Assembly (NCBI GenBank): GCA_030832095.1
Contig: JAURJT010000039.1
Coordinates: 62,001 to 126,000, forward strand
Source of the DNA: Gammaproteobacteria bacterium
GTDB lineage: Bacteria; Pseudomonadota; Gammaproteobacteria; Burkholderiales; Burkholderiaceae_B
Direction: 5' to 3'
Length of the DNA: 64,000 bases
The translations under genes were made by a program, and so were the position numbers. A model generated the notes under the pieces. It did no database searches, was not told the DNA's origin, and saw only the letters and a program-made list of their open reading frames with translations. Of this stretch, positions 52,006 through 61,515 are shown piece by piece; within the stretch, counting starts at the first letter, position 1; every line of letters starts with the position of its first letter.

Positions 52006-52107
52006 ACTTGAGTTGAAATGCTCGTTGAACGAATAAGTCGAAAGACTCGTTGAGCACTTGAGTCGAAATACTGGTTGAACGAATAAGTCGAAAGACTCGT
52101 TGAACGA
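52006..52107. repeat. Two-unit 50-bp tandem repeat in the GDT1 leader
   Basis: Two copies of a 50-bp unit (52006-52055 and 52056-52105) share CGAATAAGTCGAAAGACTCG exactly and differ at a handful of other positions. The unit contains the near-palindrome TCGTTGAACGA (52022-52032 and 52097-52107; a one-mismatch form at 52072-52082). It lies 18-120 bases upstream of the GDT1 start, between that gene and the DUF1854 gene, so it could serve as a repeated protein-binding site or RNA structure. Confidence 0.85.
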
Positions 52108-52137
52108 ATGAGACGTCAATCATCAGACGCACTTACC

Positions 52138-52602
52138 TTATAAAAATCTATCTAGTATGCGGCGGCTATTTTTATCAAGTGCCTGCATGTCAGGCAAAAT
52201 AAACCTCAAGCCATGACTATCAGTAATGATCAGCGTCGAACCAGTTAAACGACGGATATCTTCTTCGCCTTTCAGTATTAACTTTGTCGCGCCCCTGTCA
52301 GTGACGATATCCCAAGTGCTAGGGGTTGAAAGAGTTGACACACTGACGATGCGTTGAATCGACGGCATCATCTCGCGCAAAGCGATCTCTTCAGTAATCA
52401 ACTCACGCATGTCTTGGGGTAACGCACTCAACTCATCTACCCAAGCAATTTCTTTGCCTTCTGTACTCATGAACGCCACAAATTGCTCGGGTGCCTGCAA
52501 TGGGAACGCACGCACCGGCACCACCCCTTCGAAGACACGCCCGTCTTGAAACGTGACCAACAGGCGACCCGCCTGATTACGCGATAACAAAAAGTCAGAC
52601 AT
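52138..52602 (-). CDS. DUF1854 protein, cyanophycin-associated
   Basis: A 154-residue protein matching the DUF1854 family found with cyanophycin genes. Marks: VTFQDGRVFEGVVPVRAFPL, GKEIAWVDELSALP, RVSVSTLSTPSTWDIVTDRG-like strand and DSHGLRFILPDMQALDKNSRRILDRFL at the end. I start at the ATG at 52602, preceded by AAGGGG; it overlaps the ABC transporter stop by eight bases, which couples translation. No catalytic motif is visible; it may be a partner of the ABC protein. Molecular function unknown. Confidence 0.85.
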   Translation of the reverse strand: MSDFLLSRNQAGRLLVTFQDGRVFEGVVPVRAFPLQAPEQFVAFMSTEGKEIAWVDELSALPQDMRELITEEIALREMMPSIQRIVSVSTLSTPSTWDIVTDRGATKLILKGEEDIRRLTGSTLIITDSHGLRFILPDMQALDKNSRRILDRFL

Positions 52603-54958
52603 CAGCGGCCCCTTGTCGATTATCGGGCGTGACGACTGGCGAAGACACTGGTTTGACGTCTGCAATTACCTTGCTCGCCGAGGCTTCGAGCGGACCGGGG
52701 ATCGCAACACCTTCAACTCCTGTCAGGCGCGACTGAGCCTGATACAAATCGTGGTAAGCGCCACCGCGGGCAAGTAAGTCATCATGGTTACCAATCTCGA
52801 CAATTTCGCCCCGATCGAGCACCACCAGACGATCGGCCTTTCGCAAGGTACTTAAGCGATGTGCGATCGCAATTGTGGTGCGACCTTGAATGAGGTTATC
52901 GAGAGCTTCTTGGATCTCCATCTCGGTGGTGGTGTCCACCGATGAGGTCGCCTCATCCAATATGAGAATACGTGGATCAATCAGTAGCGCACGCGCGATT
53001 GAGATACGTTGACGCTCGCCGCCCGACAGCGCTTGACCACGTTCGCCAACAAGTGAATCGTATCCTTGAGGCAGTCGCAAAATAAATTCGTGCGCACGCG
53101 CAGCACGCGCTGCCGCGACAATCTCTGAACGCGTTGCCCCAGGTTTACCGTAGGCGATGTTTTCAGCAATGGTTCCGAAAAATAAGAACGGCTCTTGCAA
53201 TACCAAGCCAATGTTTCGCCTGAACGAGGCAAGTGAGTATGAGCGTATATCAACACCGTCCACTTTGATCCCACCCTCGGTGACATCATAAAAACGGCAA
53301 ATCATATTCACCAGCGAACTCTTACCCGAACCGCTGTGGCCCACTAAGCCAATCATCTCGCCTGCGCCGATACTTAAGTTGACGTTGCGTAATACCGTTC
53401 TGCTGCCATAGCGAAAGCCAACATTGCTCAACTCAATACGCCCTTCTACACGCTCAAGCGGCACGGGGCGCTGTGCATCGGGTACGCTCGACACGTGATC
53501 CAAAATATCAAAAATACGCTTGGCGCCGGCCGCCGCTTGCTGCGTGTGCGACACAATGCGGCTCATTGAATCTAGTCGCGTGTAAAACCGGCCGATATAC
53601 GCCAGAAAGGCGGCCAGTACGCCAACCGTTATCGTGCTACTTGCCACCTGTGAAATACCGAAAACCCATACCACCAGCAAGCCGATTTCAGTTAAGAAGG
53701 TCACAGAGGGCGCAAAGAGCGCCCACACTTTATTAATACGATCATTGACCGCGAGATAACGGTCATTCGCTTCGCGAAACCGCGCGACTTCGCGGTGCTC
53801 TTGGGCAAACGCCTTGACCACCCGAATACCCGGAATCGTGTCAGCCAGTACGTTGGTCAGTTCGCTCCAGGAGCGATCAACCTTTTCAAAGCCAAACCGC
53901 AAACGATGGCGTACCAGGTGAATCATCCAGATAATCACCGGTAACGGGATTAACGTGGTCAAGGCCAGCCATGGATCAATCGAGATCAAGATACATGCTG
54001 TCATCACGATCATCAGCACGTCGTTGGCAAAGTCAAGCAAATGCAACGAGAGAAAAATATTAATGCGATCAGTTTCGCTGCCAATGCGCGCCATTAAGTC
54101 ACCGGTGCGCTTACCGCCAAAGTATTGCAACGACAGCGTTTGCAGATGACTAAAGGTGGCGGTGCGCAGATCAGCGCCGATTCGTTCGCTCACCCAAGCA
54201 AGCAAGTAGGTACGCGCCCACCCAAGTAGCCAAGCCAACAGACCCGCAACCACTAGCCCAGTCAAGTACAACGCCACCAAGTCATAGTTAATCGGCTTGC
54301 CATTTTGAAACGGAATCAAAATGTCATCCATTAACGGCATAGTCAGATAAGGTGGTACCAGTGTTGCCGCAGTGGAAAGCAAGGTCAGAATAAACCCGAC
54401 AATCAGAGGCAATTTGTAAGGTTGGGCAAAACGCGCCAAACGCAGTAGCGCCCAAGTATCACTCGGCCCCGCCTGCTCAGTGTCACAAACAGCACACTCA
54501 TCCTGGTCAAGCGCGAAAGGCGTACCGCAGGTTGGGCAAGAGGCAGCAGTGCTCTGCTGTGTATGCAGGGGGTCTGCTAGTTTTTGCTGAAGTTGAGTAA
54601 AGAGCTCGATCAGGCGACCCACCGCAGGCGACATGCCAAGCGTGTGACGCCAAACACTTAAGCGCAGCGCCCCTTCAAAGAGCTCGATGGTACCGACCCC
54701 CGCGTGGTCGCGATGCTGCAACAGTTGCGTGGTGGTAATCGGGAAAACAGTCCAGCCAAGCGCCAGCGATTCGCGCGACACCAATCGGCTGGGCGTCAAA
54801 AACAAGATACCCGCTGCGAAGAACAAATTCGAATCGAGATCGGGCTCGAGCCAAGCTAAGACTTTTTCGCCGGGTTCGAGCAAAGACCTGATCTCAACGG
54901 CCCAAGCCGTCGGCAGCGTTGACTCAAACGCAGGATCGGCGGTTGGAAGGGGTGTCAT
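52595..54958 (-). CDS. Cyanophycin-associated ABC transporter (fused permease-ATPase) with zinc-ribbon extension
   Basis: A 787-residue type IV ABC exporter half-transporter. Residues 1-165 are an extra N-terminal domain ending in a zinc-ribbon-like CPTCGTPFALDQDECAVCD; residues 175-480 hold six transmembrane helices; residues 510-750 the ATPase with Walker A GLVGHSGSGKSSLV, signature LSGGERQRISIARAL and Walker B ILILDEATSSVD. The gene is divergent from cphA' with 225 bases between starts, and is followed by DUF1854. This pairing is conserved with cyanophycin synthetases. The cargo is not known; a dipeptide, polymer-related or lipid cargo would all be speculation. Confidence 0.88.
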   Translation of the reverse strand: MTPLPTADPAFESTLPTAWAVEIRSLLEPGEKVLAWLEPDLDSNLFFAAGILFLTPSRLVSRESLALGWTVFPITTTQLLQHRDHAGVGTIELFEGALRLSVWRHTLGMSPAVGRLIELFTQLQQKLADPLHTQQSTAASCPTCGTPFALDQDECAVCDTEQAGPSDTWALLRLARFAQPYKLPLIVGFILTLLSTAATLVPPYLTMPLMDDILIPFQNGKPINYDLVALYLTGLVVAGLLAWLLGWARTYLLAWVSERIGADLRTATFSHLQTLSLQYFGGKRTGDLMARIGSETDRINIFLSLHLLDFANDVLMIVMTACILISIDPWLALTTLIPLPVIIWMIHLVRHRLRFGFEKVDRSWSELTNVLADTIPGIRVVKAFAQEHREVARFREANDRYLAVNDRINKVWALFAPSVTFLTEIGLLVVWVFGISQVASSTITVGVLAAFLAYIGRFYTRLDSMSRIVSHTQQAAAGAKRIFDILDHVSSVPDAQRPVPLERVEGRIELSNVGFRYGSRTVLRNVNLSIGAGEMIGLVGHSGSGKSSLVNMICRFYDVTEGGIKVDGVDIRSYSLASFRRNIGLVLQEPFLFFGTIAENIAYGKPGATRSEIVAAARAARAHEFILRLPQGYDSLVGERGQALSGGERQRISIARALLIDPRILILDEATSSVDTTTEMEIQEALDNLIQGRTTIAIAHRLSTLRKADRLVVLDRGEIVEIGNHDDLLARGGAYHDLYQAQSRLTGVEGVAIPGPLEASASKVIADVKPVSSPVVTPDNRQGAADV

Positions 54959-55183
54959 CTAGGCGGCACGCGTTGCCCATCAGTCGGCACGAACAACTGC
55001 AGCGGGAAGCGCTTCATTAGGGGGCAACAAGTTCGATTGAAAAATTCGATTGAAGTTAATCCCGCAAGTATAACGACCAACGCTCACCGAAACTACTCTT
55101 AGCCTCGTAAGTTGCTCTGGTTTGGCGATTTTGCTGCGATAATGATGGATTCAAAGTATTGTTGCACCGCAACAAATGATGTG

Positions 55184-57358
55184 ATGACAACTAAAAGCAA
55201 GATCGTGCTTGAGCAAATCGTCAATTTGCTTGGGCCCAACAGTTGGACCTATCGCCCGGTGCTCGAGGCTTGGGTAGATTTTGCTGCGATTGAAGACTAC
55301 CCGCAATCGCGCAAGACTGCAGCCTTAGCACGATTGCTCGCCTGGGTGCCCGAGTTGGCGCAGTCTCACCTAAACCCCGAAGCCTCGCTCGGGACGCAAA
55401 GCACTCTCGCTGCGGGGCGCTGGTCGCCTCAAGTACTCGAGCATCTGACCCTCACTCTGCAGTTGCTGGCTGATATGCCTGGTGGTTTTGGCGATACGCA
55501 TCAAACCTCTGAGCCAACTGTCTATAAAGTCGTCGTACGCGCTTGGCATCCAAGCGTGACCACTTACGCTCTGCACGCTGCTCGCGATCTGCTCGAGGCG
55601 GCTTTTAACGATACTCAGGCCGACGTTAACGCCACGATCGTGCGCTTGCAAGACCTACGTCACAAGCATTGCCTGGGGCCCAGCACCGCCTGTATTGTCG
55701 ACGCAGCCGATGACCGCGATATCCCCGCCATCAGGCTTAACACGGGCAACCTGCTACAGCTCGGCTATGGCATCAATCAACGGCGCATCTGGACAGCCGA
55801 AACCGATCGCACCGGAGCCATCGCCGAAACCATCTCACGCGACAAAGACCTCACAAAATCTTTGCTGCAATCCTGCGGCGTTCCCGTCCCCGTGGGGCAG
55901 GCTGTTGACTCGGCCGCCGAGGCTTGGGAGGCCGCACAAGAGCTTGGCGTTCCGGTTGTCGTCAAACCGAGCGACGGTAATCATGGGCGCGGGGTCTTTA
56001 CTAATCTCAGTACGCAGCAAGAAATCGAACAAGCCTACAGCGTCGCCGTTCAAGAAGGCTCGGGCGTGTTGGTTGAACGTTTTATTTTGGGACAAGAGCA
56101 TCGCCTGCTGGTGGTGGGTGGCAAGCTGATTGCCGCGGCCAAAGGTGAATATGCACAGGTCATTGGTGATGGCGCAAGTTCGATCGAGACCCTGATTGAC
56201 ACCCAACTCAACGCCGATCCGCGTCGCGGTCACGAAGAAGACCAACCATTAAATTATGTGCGACTCGACTCGGCGGCCCAACTAGAAATTGCCCGGCAAG
56301 GCTACACACCGCAAACGATTCTGCCGCCCGGTCAACAAGCCGTCATTCAACGCAACGGCAACGTTGCGGTGGACTGCACCGAGCTGGTGCATCCCGATGT
56401 CGCGACGCTGGCCTGCACGGCAGCACGCATCGTGGGGTTAGATATCGCCGGGATCGACCTGGTGGCACTCGACATTTCGAAGCCCTTACAACAGCAGGGC
56501 GGAGCAATCGTTGAAGTCAATGCAGGCCCGGGCCTGCTAATGCATTTAAAGCCCGCCTCTGGCACAGCACGTCAAGTTGGGCGCGATATCGTCGCACACA
56601 GTTTCGCGCTTGGTGACATGGCGCGTGTGCCAGTCATCGGTATCACGGGCTCGCAAGGCAAAACCATGACCGGCAAGCTATTGTTTCGCCTGTTGACACT
56701 ACATGGTTGGCGCTGTGGCCTCGCGAGCAGTGCCGGGCTATTTGTCGATAAGCGACTCTTGCATCGCGGTGACTGCGCGAATTTTGAAAATGCGCGACGC
56801 GTTCTCATGAATCGAGAAGTCCAAACCGCCATCATTGAAAATGGTGCACACCAGTTACTCAGCGAAGGCCTGGCCTACGAGCGCTGCGAGGTTGGCATCA
56901 TCACCCAGATTGACTGGGCAGAAGACCTAGACGCCTACAAAATTCGCAGTCACGCCGAACACGTCAAGGTCTATCGCACCCAGATGGATGTCATCTTACC
57001 CAAAGGCATGGCGGTGCTGAATGCGGACGACCCGCACATTGTTGAGCTTGCGCGTCATTGCGATGGAAAAATCACCTGGCTCTGTCTAACGGGCAACGCC
57101 CCACTGATTCAAACGCATCTCAAACAGGGCCAGCGTGTCGTGTCGCTGATCGACGGTAAGCTGACCTTGCTTGAAGGCACGCGGCAGCATGTACTTTGCT
57201 CAATCGACGCGATCGGCATCACCAAACTCGGGACGGATATGACGCAAACCTATAACGCGCTGGCCGCTGCGGCGGCGGCCTGGGCGCTTGGGCTGACTCC
57301 TGATTTAATTCACGCTGGCTTACTCAGTTTTGATCCGGATACCGCAGTACCTCAATAA
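55184..57358 (+). CDS. Cyanophycin synthetase-like protein CphA' (truncated Mur-ligase form)
   Basis: A 724-residue cyanophycin synthetase paralogue. The N-terminal domain (GPNSWTYRPVLEAWVDF) and ATP-grasp domain (DKDLTKSLLQSCGVPVP; VVKPSDGNHGRGVF; IVEVNAGPGLLMHL) are intact. The Mur-ligase part starts with the P-loop GITGSQGKTMTG but stops about 110 residues earlier than in CphA, lacking the C-terminal Mur domain. Betaproteobacteria often carry this form next to a full CphA. The start is uncertain: ATG 55184 fits the family, while the frame is open to 55112. The full synthetase follows after 15 bases. The 225-bp upstream spacer shows GATAAT at 55138 as a weak -10 candidate. Confidence 0.88.
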   Translation: MTTKSKIVLEQIVNLLGPNSWTYRPVLEAWVDFAAIEDYPQSRKTAALARLLAWVPELAQSHLNPEASLGTQSTLAAGRWSPQVLEHLTLTLQLLADMPGGFGDTHQTSEPTVYKVVVRAWHPSVTTYALHAARDLLEAAFNDTQADVNATIVRLQDLRHKHCLGPSTACIVDAADDRDIPAIRLNTGNLLQLGYGINQRRIWTAETDRTGAIAETISRDKDLTKSLLQSCGVPVPVGQAVDSAAEAWEAAQELGVPVVVKPSDGNHGRGVFTNLSTQQEIEQAYSVAVQEGSGVLVERFILGQEHRLLVVGGKLIAAAKGEYAQVIGDGASSIETLIDTQLNADPRRGHEEDQPLNYVRLDSAAQLEIARQGYTPQTILPPGQQAVIQRNGNVAVDCTELVHPDVATLACTAARIVGLDIAGIDLVALDISKPLQQQGGAIVEVNAGPGLLMHLKPASGTARQVGRDIVAHSFALGDMARVPVIGITGSQGKTMTGKLLFRLLTLHGWRCGLASSAGLFVDKRLLHRGDCANFENARRVLMNREVQTAIIENGAHQLLSEGLAYERCEVGIITQIDWAEDLDAYKIRSHAEHVKVYRTQMDVILPKGMAVLNADDPHIVELARHCDGKITWLCLTGNAPLIQTHLKQGQRVVSLIDGKLTLLEGTRQHVLCSIDAIGITKLGTDMTQTYNALAAAAAAWALGLTPDLIHAGLLSFDPDTAVPQ

Positions 57359-57373
57359 TCACAGGAAATTGTT

Positions 57374-59950
57374 ATGGATGTCTCTCGTATTCGCGCACTC
57401 CGCGGCCCAAATTTATGGACACGGTTAACTGCCATTGAGGCAGTCGTGACCTGCACAGATCGCGAAGCCGACTTAGACCAGTTGCCCGAATTTTTGACGC
57501 AGCTGCGCGCGCGTTTTCCAGACGTCAAGCCTTTGCGCCCCTTTGGTCATAAAGACCCGATCACGATGGCCCATGCACTCGAGGCAGTTAGCTTAGGCTT
57601 ACAAGCCGCGGCCGGCTGCCCCGTCGCCTTTGGGCAAACCATGTCTACGCCCGAGCACGGCGTCTTTCAAATCGTCTTTCAGTACACCGAAGAACCCGTC
57701 GGCAGACTGGCGCTGGATCTGGCCCAGGCTTTGTGCTTGGCTGCATTGAACAACGAGCCGTTTGACATTACCCAGGCACTATCTCGTTTGCGTGAACTAG
57801 ACGAAGACGTTCGACTCGGACCCAGCACAGGTTCAATCGTCAACGCTGCGACCGCGCGCGGGATTCCGTATCGTCGACTCACTGAAGGCAGTTTGGTGCA
57901 GTTTGGCTGGGGCAGCAAACAACTGCGTATTCAAGCAGCAGAAACCGGCAACACCAGTGCCATCGCTGAGGCGATTGCGCAAGATAAAGACCTGACCAAA
58001 ATGTTGCTCGAAGCAGCTGGCGTGCCAGTACCACGAGGCTTTGTCGTCGAAGATGAAAATCAAGGCTGGGACATTGCTAATAAAATTGGTTTACCTGTAG
58101 TGGTCAAACCACGCGACGGCAATCAAGGCAAAGGGGTCGCCGTCAATATCGAAACCCGCGAGCAATTAAACGCAGCGTTCAAAGTCGCTTCAGAGATCAG
58201 TCGCGATGTGATTGTTGAGCAATATATTCCTGGTCACGACTTTAGGATGTTGGTGATTGGCAATCAACTTGTGGCCGCAGCACGACGCGATCCCCCAACC
58301 GTCATTGGTGATGGCAAACACACCGTCACGCAACTCGTTGATCAAGTCAATACAGATCCTTTGCGAGGAGACGGCCACGCCACTGCCTTAACCAAAATCC
58401 GCTTTGATGAAATTGCCCTGGCTACACTCGCGACGCAAGGCTTCAACGCTCAATCTATCCCTGAGAAAGGCAAACGCGTCTTACTGCGAAACAATGCCAA
58501 CTTAAGCACTGGCGGAAGCGCAACCGATGTTACCGATGACGTGCATCCCGAACTCGCGGCGCGCATGGTCACTGCTGCACAAATGGTCGGCTTAGATATC
58601 GCGGGTGTCGATCTAGTCGCCGAAACTATTTTGAAACCCATGGAAGAACAGCGTGCCGGCATTGTTGAAATCAACGCTGCACCAGGCTTGCGTATGCATT
58701 TAAGCCCCTCGTTTGGTAAGCCTCGCCAAGTTGGCGAAGCGATTATTTCAAGCATGTTTGCTGCAGGCGACAACGCGCGCATACCAATCGTAGCGGTCAC
58801 TGGCACTAACGGCAAAACGACTACCGTACGTCTAACGTCACATCTGTTGCGTACAAGTGGAAAACGAGTTGGCATGACCAATTCAGATGGCGTCTATATC
58901 GAACAACGGTGCATCGACACGGGCGACTGTAGCGGGCCACGCAGTGCGCGCAACGTACTGCTACACCCTGATGTTGATGCCGCCGTGTTTGAAACGGCCA
59001 GAGGCGGAATTTTGCGCGAAGGCTTAGCCTTTGACCGCTGCGATGTCGCAGTTGTCACCAATATCGGCGTGGGTGACCATCTCGGCATGAACTTTATCAA
59101 TACCGTTGACACACTTGCCCTGCTCAAGCGAGTCATCGTTCAAAACGTGGCACCGCATGGTAGCGCGGTACTCAACGCCGCCGATCCGATGGTTGCAAAA
59201 ATGGCAGAGGTCTGCCCCGGCACAGTGATCTTTTTCAGTGTTGACCGCTTTCACCCAGTCTTGAACACCCACCGCGCGCAAGGCAAACGCGTGGTGTTCT
59301 GCGACAACGGTCAACTGGTTTGCAGCGAGGGAGGGCAAGAGCATTCGATTCCTTTAAGTGCCATCCCCCTGACACGTAACGGCACCATCAGCTTTCAGGT
59401 CGAAAATGCCATGGCTTCGGTCGCTGCTGCCTGGGCCCTGGGGCTCAGCTGGAAAACCATTGAAGCGGGCTTGGCCACCTTCGTCAACGACGCCCAGACC
59501 GCCCCCGGGCGCTTTAATGTCTTTGACTATCGGGGCGGCACAATCATTGCCGACTATGGTCATAACCCCGATGCTGTTCAAGCGCTTGTACAGGCGATTG
59601 AGAGCATGCCCGCCACCAAGCGCACTGTCGTCATTAGTGGCGCGGGCGATCGGCGCGACGAAGATATCTCTCGCCAAACCGAGATTTTGGGCGAAATTTT
59701 TGACGAAGCAATTTTGTATCAAGATCAGTGCCAACGCGGACGTGAAGATGGCGAAGTTTTAGCATTGCTGCAATTGGGCTTAAAGCATGTTTCGCGTACG
59801 AAAGAGATTCAAGAGATTCGCGGCGAATTTCTTGCGATCGACACAGCGATGGCCAAACTTAAACCGGGCCAGCTTTGCTTAATCTTGATTGATCAGGTGC
59901 AAGAGGCGCTCGATCATATTGCCAAAAGAATTGCTGAAGATCAAAATTAA
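57374..59950 (+). CDS. cphA: Cyanophycin synthetase
   Basis: The 858-residue full-length enzyme that elongates multi-L-arginyl-poly-L-aspartate with ATP. The N-terminal domain covers residues 1-160; the ATP-grasp domain, which adds Asp, shows DKDLTKMLLEAAGVPVPRG, VVKPRDGNQGKGV and IVEINAAPGLRMHL; the Mur-ligase domain, which adds Arg, shows VTGTNGKTTTVRL, VFETARGGILREGLAFDRCD and the C-terminal DYGHNPDAVQAL. All key motifs are intact. It lies 15 bases after the CphA' gene in the same operon. No cyanophycinase gene is in the window. A strong hairpin terminator follows. Confidence 0.96.
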   Translation: MDVSRIRALRGPNLWTRLTAIEAVVTCTDREADLDQLPEFLTQLRARFPDVKPLRPFGHKDPITMAHALEAVSLGLQAAAGCPVAFGQTMSTPEHGVFQIVFQYTEEPVGRLALDLAQALCLAALNNEPFDITQALSRLRELDEDVRLGPSTGSIVNAATARGIPYRRLTEGSLVQFGWGSKQLRIQAAETGNTSAIAEAIAQDKDLTKMLLEAAGVPVPRGFVVEDENQGWDIANKIGLPVVVKPRDGNQGKGVAVNIETREQLNAAFKVASEISRDVIVEQYIPGHDFRMLVIGNQLVAAARRDPPTVIGDGKHTVTQLVDQVNTDPLRGDGHATALTKIRFDEIALATLATQGFNAQSIPEKGKRVLLRNNANLSTGGSATDVTDDVHPELAARMVTAAQMVGLDIAGVDLVAETILKPMEEQRAGIVEINAAPGLRMHLSPSFGKPRQVGEAIISSMFAAGDNARIPIVAVTGTNGKTTTVRLTSHLLRTSGKRVGMTNSDGVYIEQRCIDTGDCSGPRSARNVLLHPDVDAAVFETARGGILREGLAFDRCDVAVVTNIGVGDHLGMNFINTVDTLALLKRVIVQNVAPHGSAVLNAADPMVAKMAEVCPGTVIFFSVDRFHPVLNTHRAQGKRVVFCDNGQLVCSEGGQEHSIPLSAIPLTRNGTISFQVENAMASVAAAWALGLSWKTIEAGLATFVNDAQTAPGRFNVFDYRGGTIIADYGHNPDAVQALVQAIESMPATKRTVVISGAGDRRDEDISRQTEILGEIFDEAILYQDQCQRGREDGEVLALLQLGLKHVSRTKEIQEIRGEFLAIDTAMAKLKPGQLCLILIDQVQEALDHIAKRIAEDQN

Positions 59951-59985
59951 AAAACCACGCTCTCTTCGTATTGAAGAGAGCGTGG
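59948..59985 (-). terminator. Bidirectional-type hairpin between cphA and phaR
   Basis: A perfect 13-bp stem CCACGCTCTCTTC / GAAGAGAGCGTGG (59955-59967 and 59973-59985) with a five-base loop starts four bases after the cphA stop. On the minus strand it is followed by a TTTTTT run, so it ends the leftward phaR transcript intrinsically; for the rightward cph transcript the stem is there without a T-run. The remaining 114 bases to the phaR stop show nothing else. Confidence 0.9.
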
Positions 59986-60099
59986 CGGGATGACCTGTTC
60001 AAACCTCGTTGGCTAAAGAGAACCGCTAGCCACCATCACGAGAAGCAGTTACGCGTAGGCTCGCTTGCTCGTCAAGTTTGCGCGCTAAAGAAGAAGCTA

Positions 60100-60669
60100 T
60101 CAAGATTTCGCTTTGTCGCTAGCACCACCGGCAGCAAACGGAAACGCCGGAAACATCGCGCGAGCCTGCTCTTGCAGCTTGTCTTGCATTTGCCCGAACA
60201 AATCCTTGCTCTGCTCAACATATGAATTCATCATGTTTTGCATAACAGGTGTTTGGCCACTCATAAATTGTGTCCAAGCCTCGGGCGACAATTGGGTATT
60301 GCCAAACAAACCTTTCGATTGATCTGCAAGACGGTCTTGCACCTCCATGAAGGTCTGGATGTTTTTTTCGAGGTAAGTGCCCATCATCCCTTGCATGGCA
60401 TGACCATAAAACCGAATAACCTGAGCCAACATGACCGACGAAAACATCGGCATCCCACCACTCTCTTCTTCGAGAATAATTTGGAGCAAAATACTGCGCG
60501 TGAGATCTTCAGCAGACTTGGCATCTACCACTTTAAAGATCTCACTTTTAAGCACTAACTGTTTAACATCTGCCAACGTGATGTAGGTACTAGTTTGCGT
60601 GTCGTAAAGACGACGATTAGGATATTTTTTTATCAGACGTACGGATGCGTCTGTTGCCGCTTCGGTCAT
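60100..60669 (-). CDS. phaR: Polyhydroxyalkanoate synthesis repressor PhaR
   Basis: A 189-residue regulator that binds PHA granules and represses phasin (and pha) genes until polymer is present. The N-terminal DNA-binding domain reads VRLIKKYPNRRLYDTQTSTYITLADVKQLV; the second domain (LLQIILEEESGGMPMFSS) and the helical, Met/Gln-rich C-terminus follow. I start at the ATG at 60669 with GGAGG six bases before. A terminator-like hairpin separates it from phaB, so it probably has its own promoter in the short spacer or is partly read through from phaCB. Confidence 0.94.
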   Translation of the reverse strand: MTEAATDASVRLIKKYPNRRLYDTQTSTYITLADVKQLVLKSEIFKVVDAKSAEDLTRSILLQIILEEESGGMPMFSSVMLAQVIRFYGHAMQGMMGTYLEKNIQTFMEVQDRLADQSKGLFGNTQLSPEAWTQFMSGQTPVMQNMMNSYVEQSKDLFGQMQDKLQEQARAMFPAFPFAAGGASDKAKS

Positions 60670-60697
60670 GCATGCCTCCAAAATCACTGTGTAATAA

Positions 60698-60731
60698 CAA
60701 ACAATAGGTTGTTAGCAGCGCCAACAACCTA
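60698..60731 (-). terminator. Intrinsic terminator after phaB
   Basis: On the minus strand TAGGTTGTT (60731-60723) pairs perfectly with AACAACCTA (60713-60705) around a nine-base loop, followed by the T-rich TTGTTTGTTATTAC. It begins six bases past the phaB stop and should end or reduce the phaC-phaB transcript before phaR. Confidence 0.7.
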
Positions 60732-60736
60732 CGACT

Positions 60737-61474
60737 TCAACCCATGTGCAAACCACCGTTCAAAGAAAAATCAGCACCGGTTGAAAAGCCTGATTCTTCA
60801 GACGCAATCCAGGCCACAATCGAGGCAATTTCTTCGGGGCGCCCCAGTCGCTTGACCGGAATCGTTGCGACAATCTTTTCAAGGACTTCGGGGCGAATTG
60901 CACGCACCATATCGGTGCCAATATAGCCAGGCGATACCGTATTCACTGTCACGCCTTTACTGGCAACCTCTTGAGCGAGCGACATCGAAAAACCATGGAT
61001 CGCAGCTTTCGCGGTGGCGTAATTCGATTGCCCAAACTGACCTTTTTGTCCGTTAACCGAACTGATATTGATGATGCGACCAAAACCGCGATCGACCATG
61101 GCTTCAATCACTTGTTTTGTCACGTTAAACAAACTATTTAAATTCGTATCCATGACGGCTCGCCAATCGTCGGCCGACATTTTACGAAACACGCCATCGC
61201 GCGTGATCCCAGCATTGTTCACCAGAATATCGACTGGGCCATGCTCGGCCACGACCGCTTTAAACGCAGCTTCACATGAGTTCCAGTCTGAGACATTACC
61301 GACAGAGGCAAAAAATTTATAGCCGAGTGCTGCTTGCTCGGCCAGCCATTGTCCGTAGTCGCGGCTCGGGCCACAACCCGCAACAACCGTCATTCCTTCT
61401 TTTGCCAAACGCTGACAAATAGCAGTCCCAATCCCACCCATTCCACCGGTTACATACGCTAGCTTTGCACTCAT
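60737..61474 (-). CDS. phaB: Acetoacetyl-CoA reductase
   Basis: An NADPH-dependent SDR that reduces acetoacetyl-CoA to (R)-3-hydroxybutyryl-CoA, the PHB monomer. Marks: YVTGGMGGIGTAICQRLA for the cofactor, DILVNNAGITRDGVFRKM, catalytic Ser in NISSVNGQKGQFG and YxxxK in SNYATAKAA, and the ending SGFSTGADFSLNGGLHMG. The start ATG at 61474 is preceded by AGGAG; the frame extends to 61513 without family support. It follows phaC by about 40 bases. No phaA thiolase gene lies in this locus. Confidence 0.95.
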   Translation of the reverse strand: MSAKLAYVTGGMGGIGTAICQRLAKEGMTVVAGCGPSRDYGQWLAEQAALGYKFFASVGNVSDWNSCEAAFKAVVAEHGPVDILVNNAGITRDGVFRKMSADDWRAVMDTNLNSLFNVTKQVIEAMVDRGFGRIINISSVNGQKGQFGQSNYATAKAAIHGFSMSLAQEVASKGVTVNTVSPGYIGTDMVRAIRPEVLEKIVATIPVKRLGRPEEIASIVAWIASEESGFSTGADFSLNGGLHMG

Positions 61475-61515
61475 CCTCATCTCCTTTTGCCGCGCTGACA
61501 CGGCATTGACCAACG

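Noticed and set aside
51989-52137. yybP-ykoY manganese riboswitch upstream of the GDT1 gene
   Set aside because: I could not find the conserved riboswitch core; the leader is taken up by a 50-bp tandem repeat.
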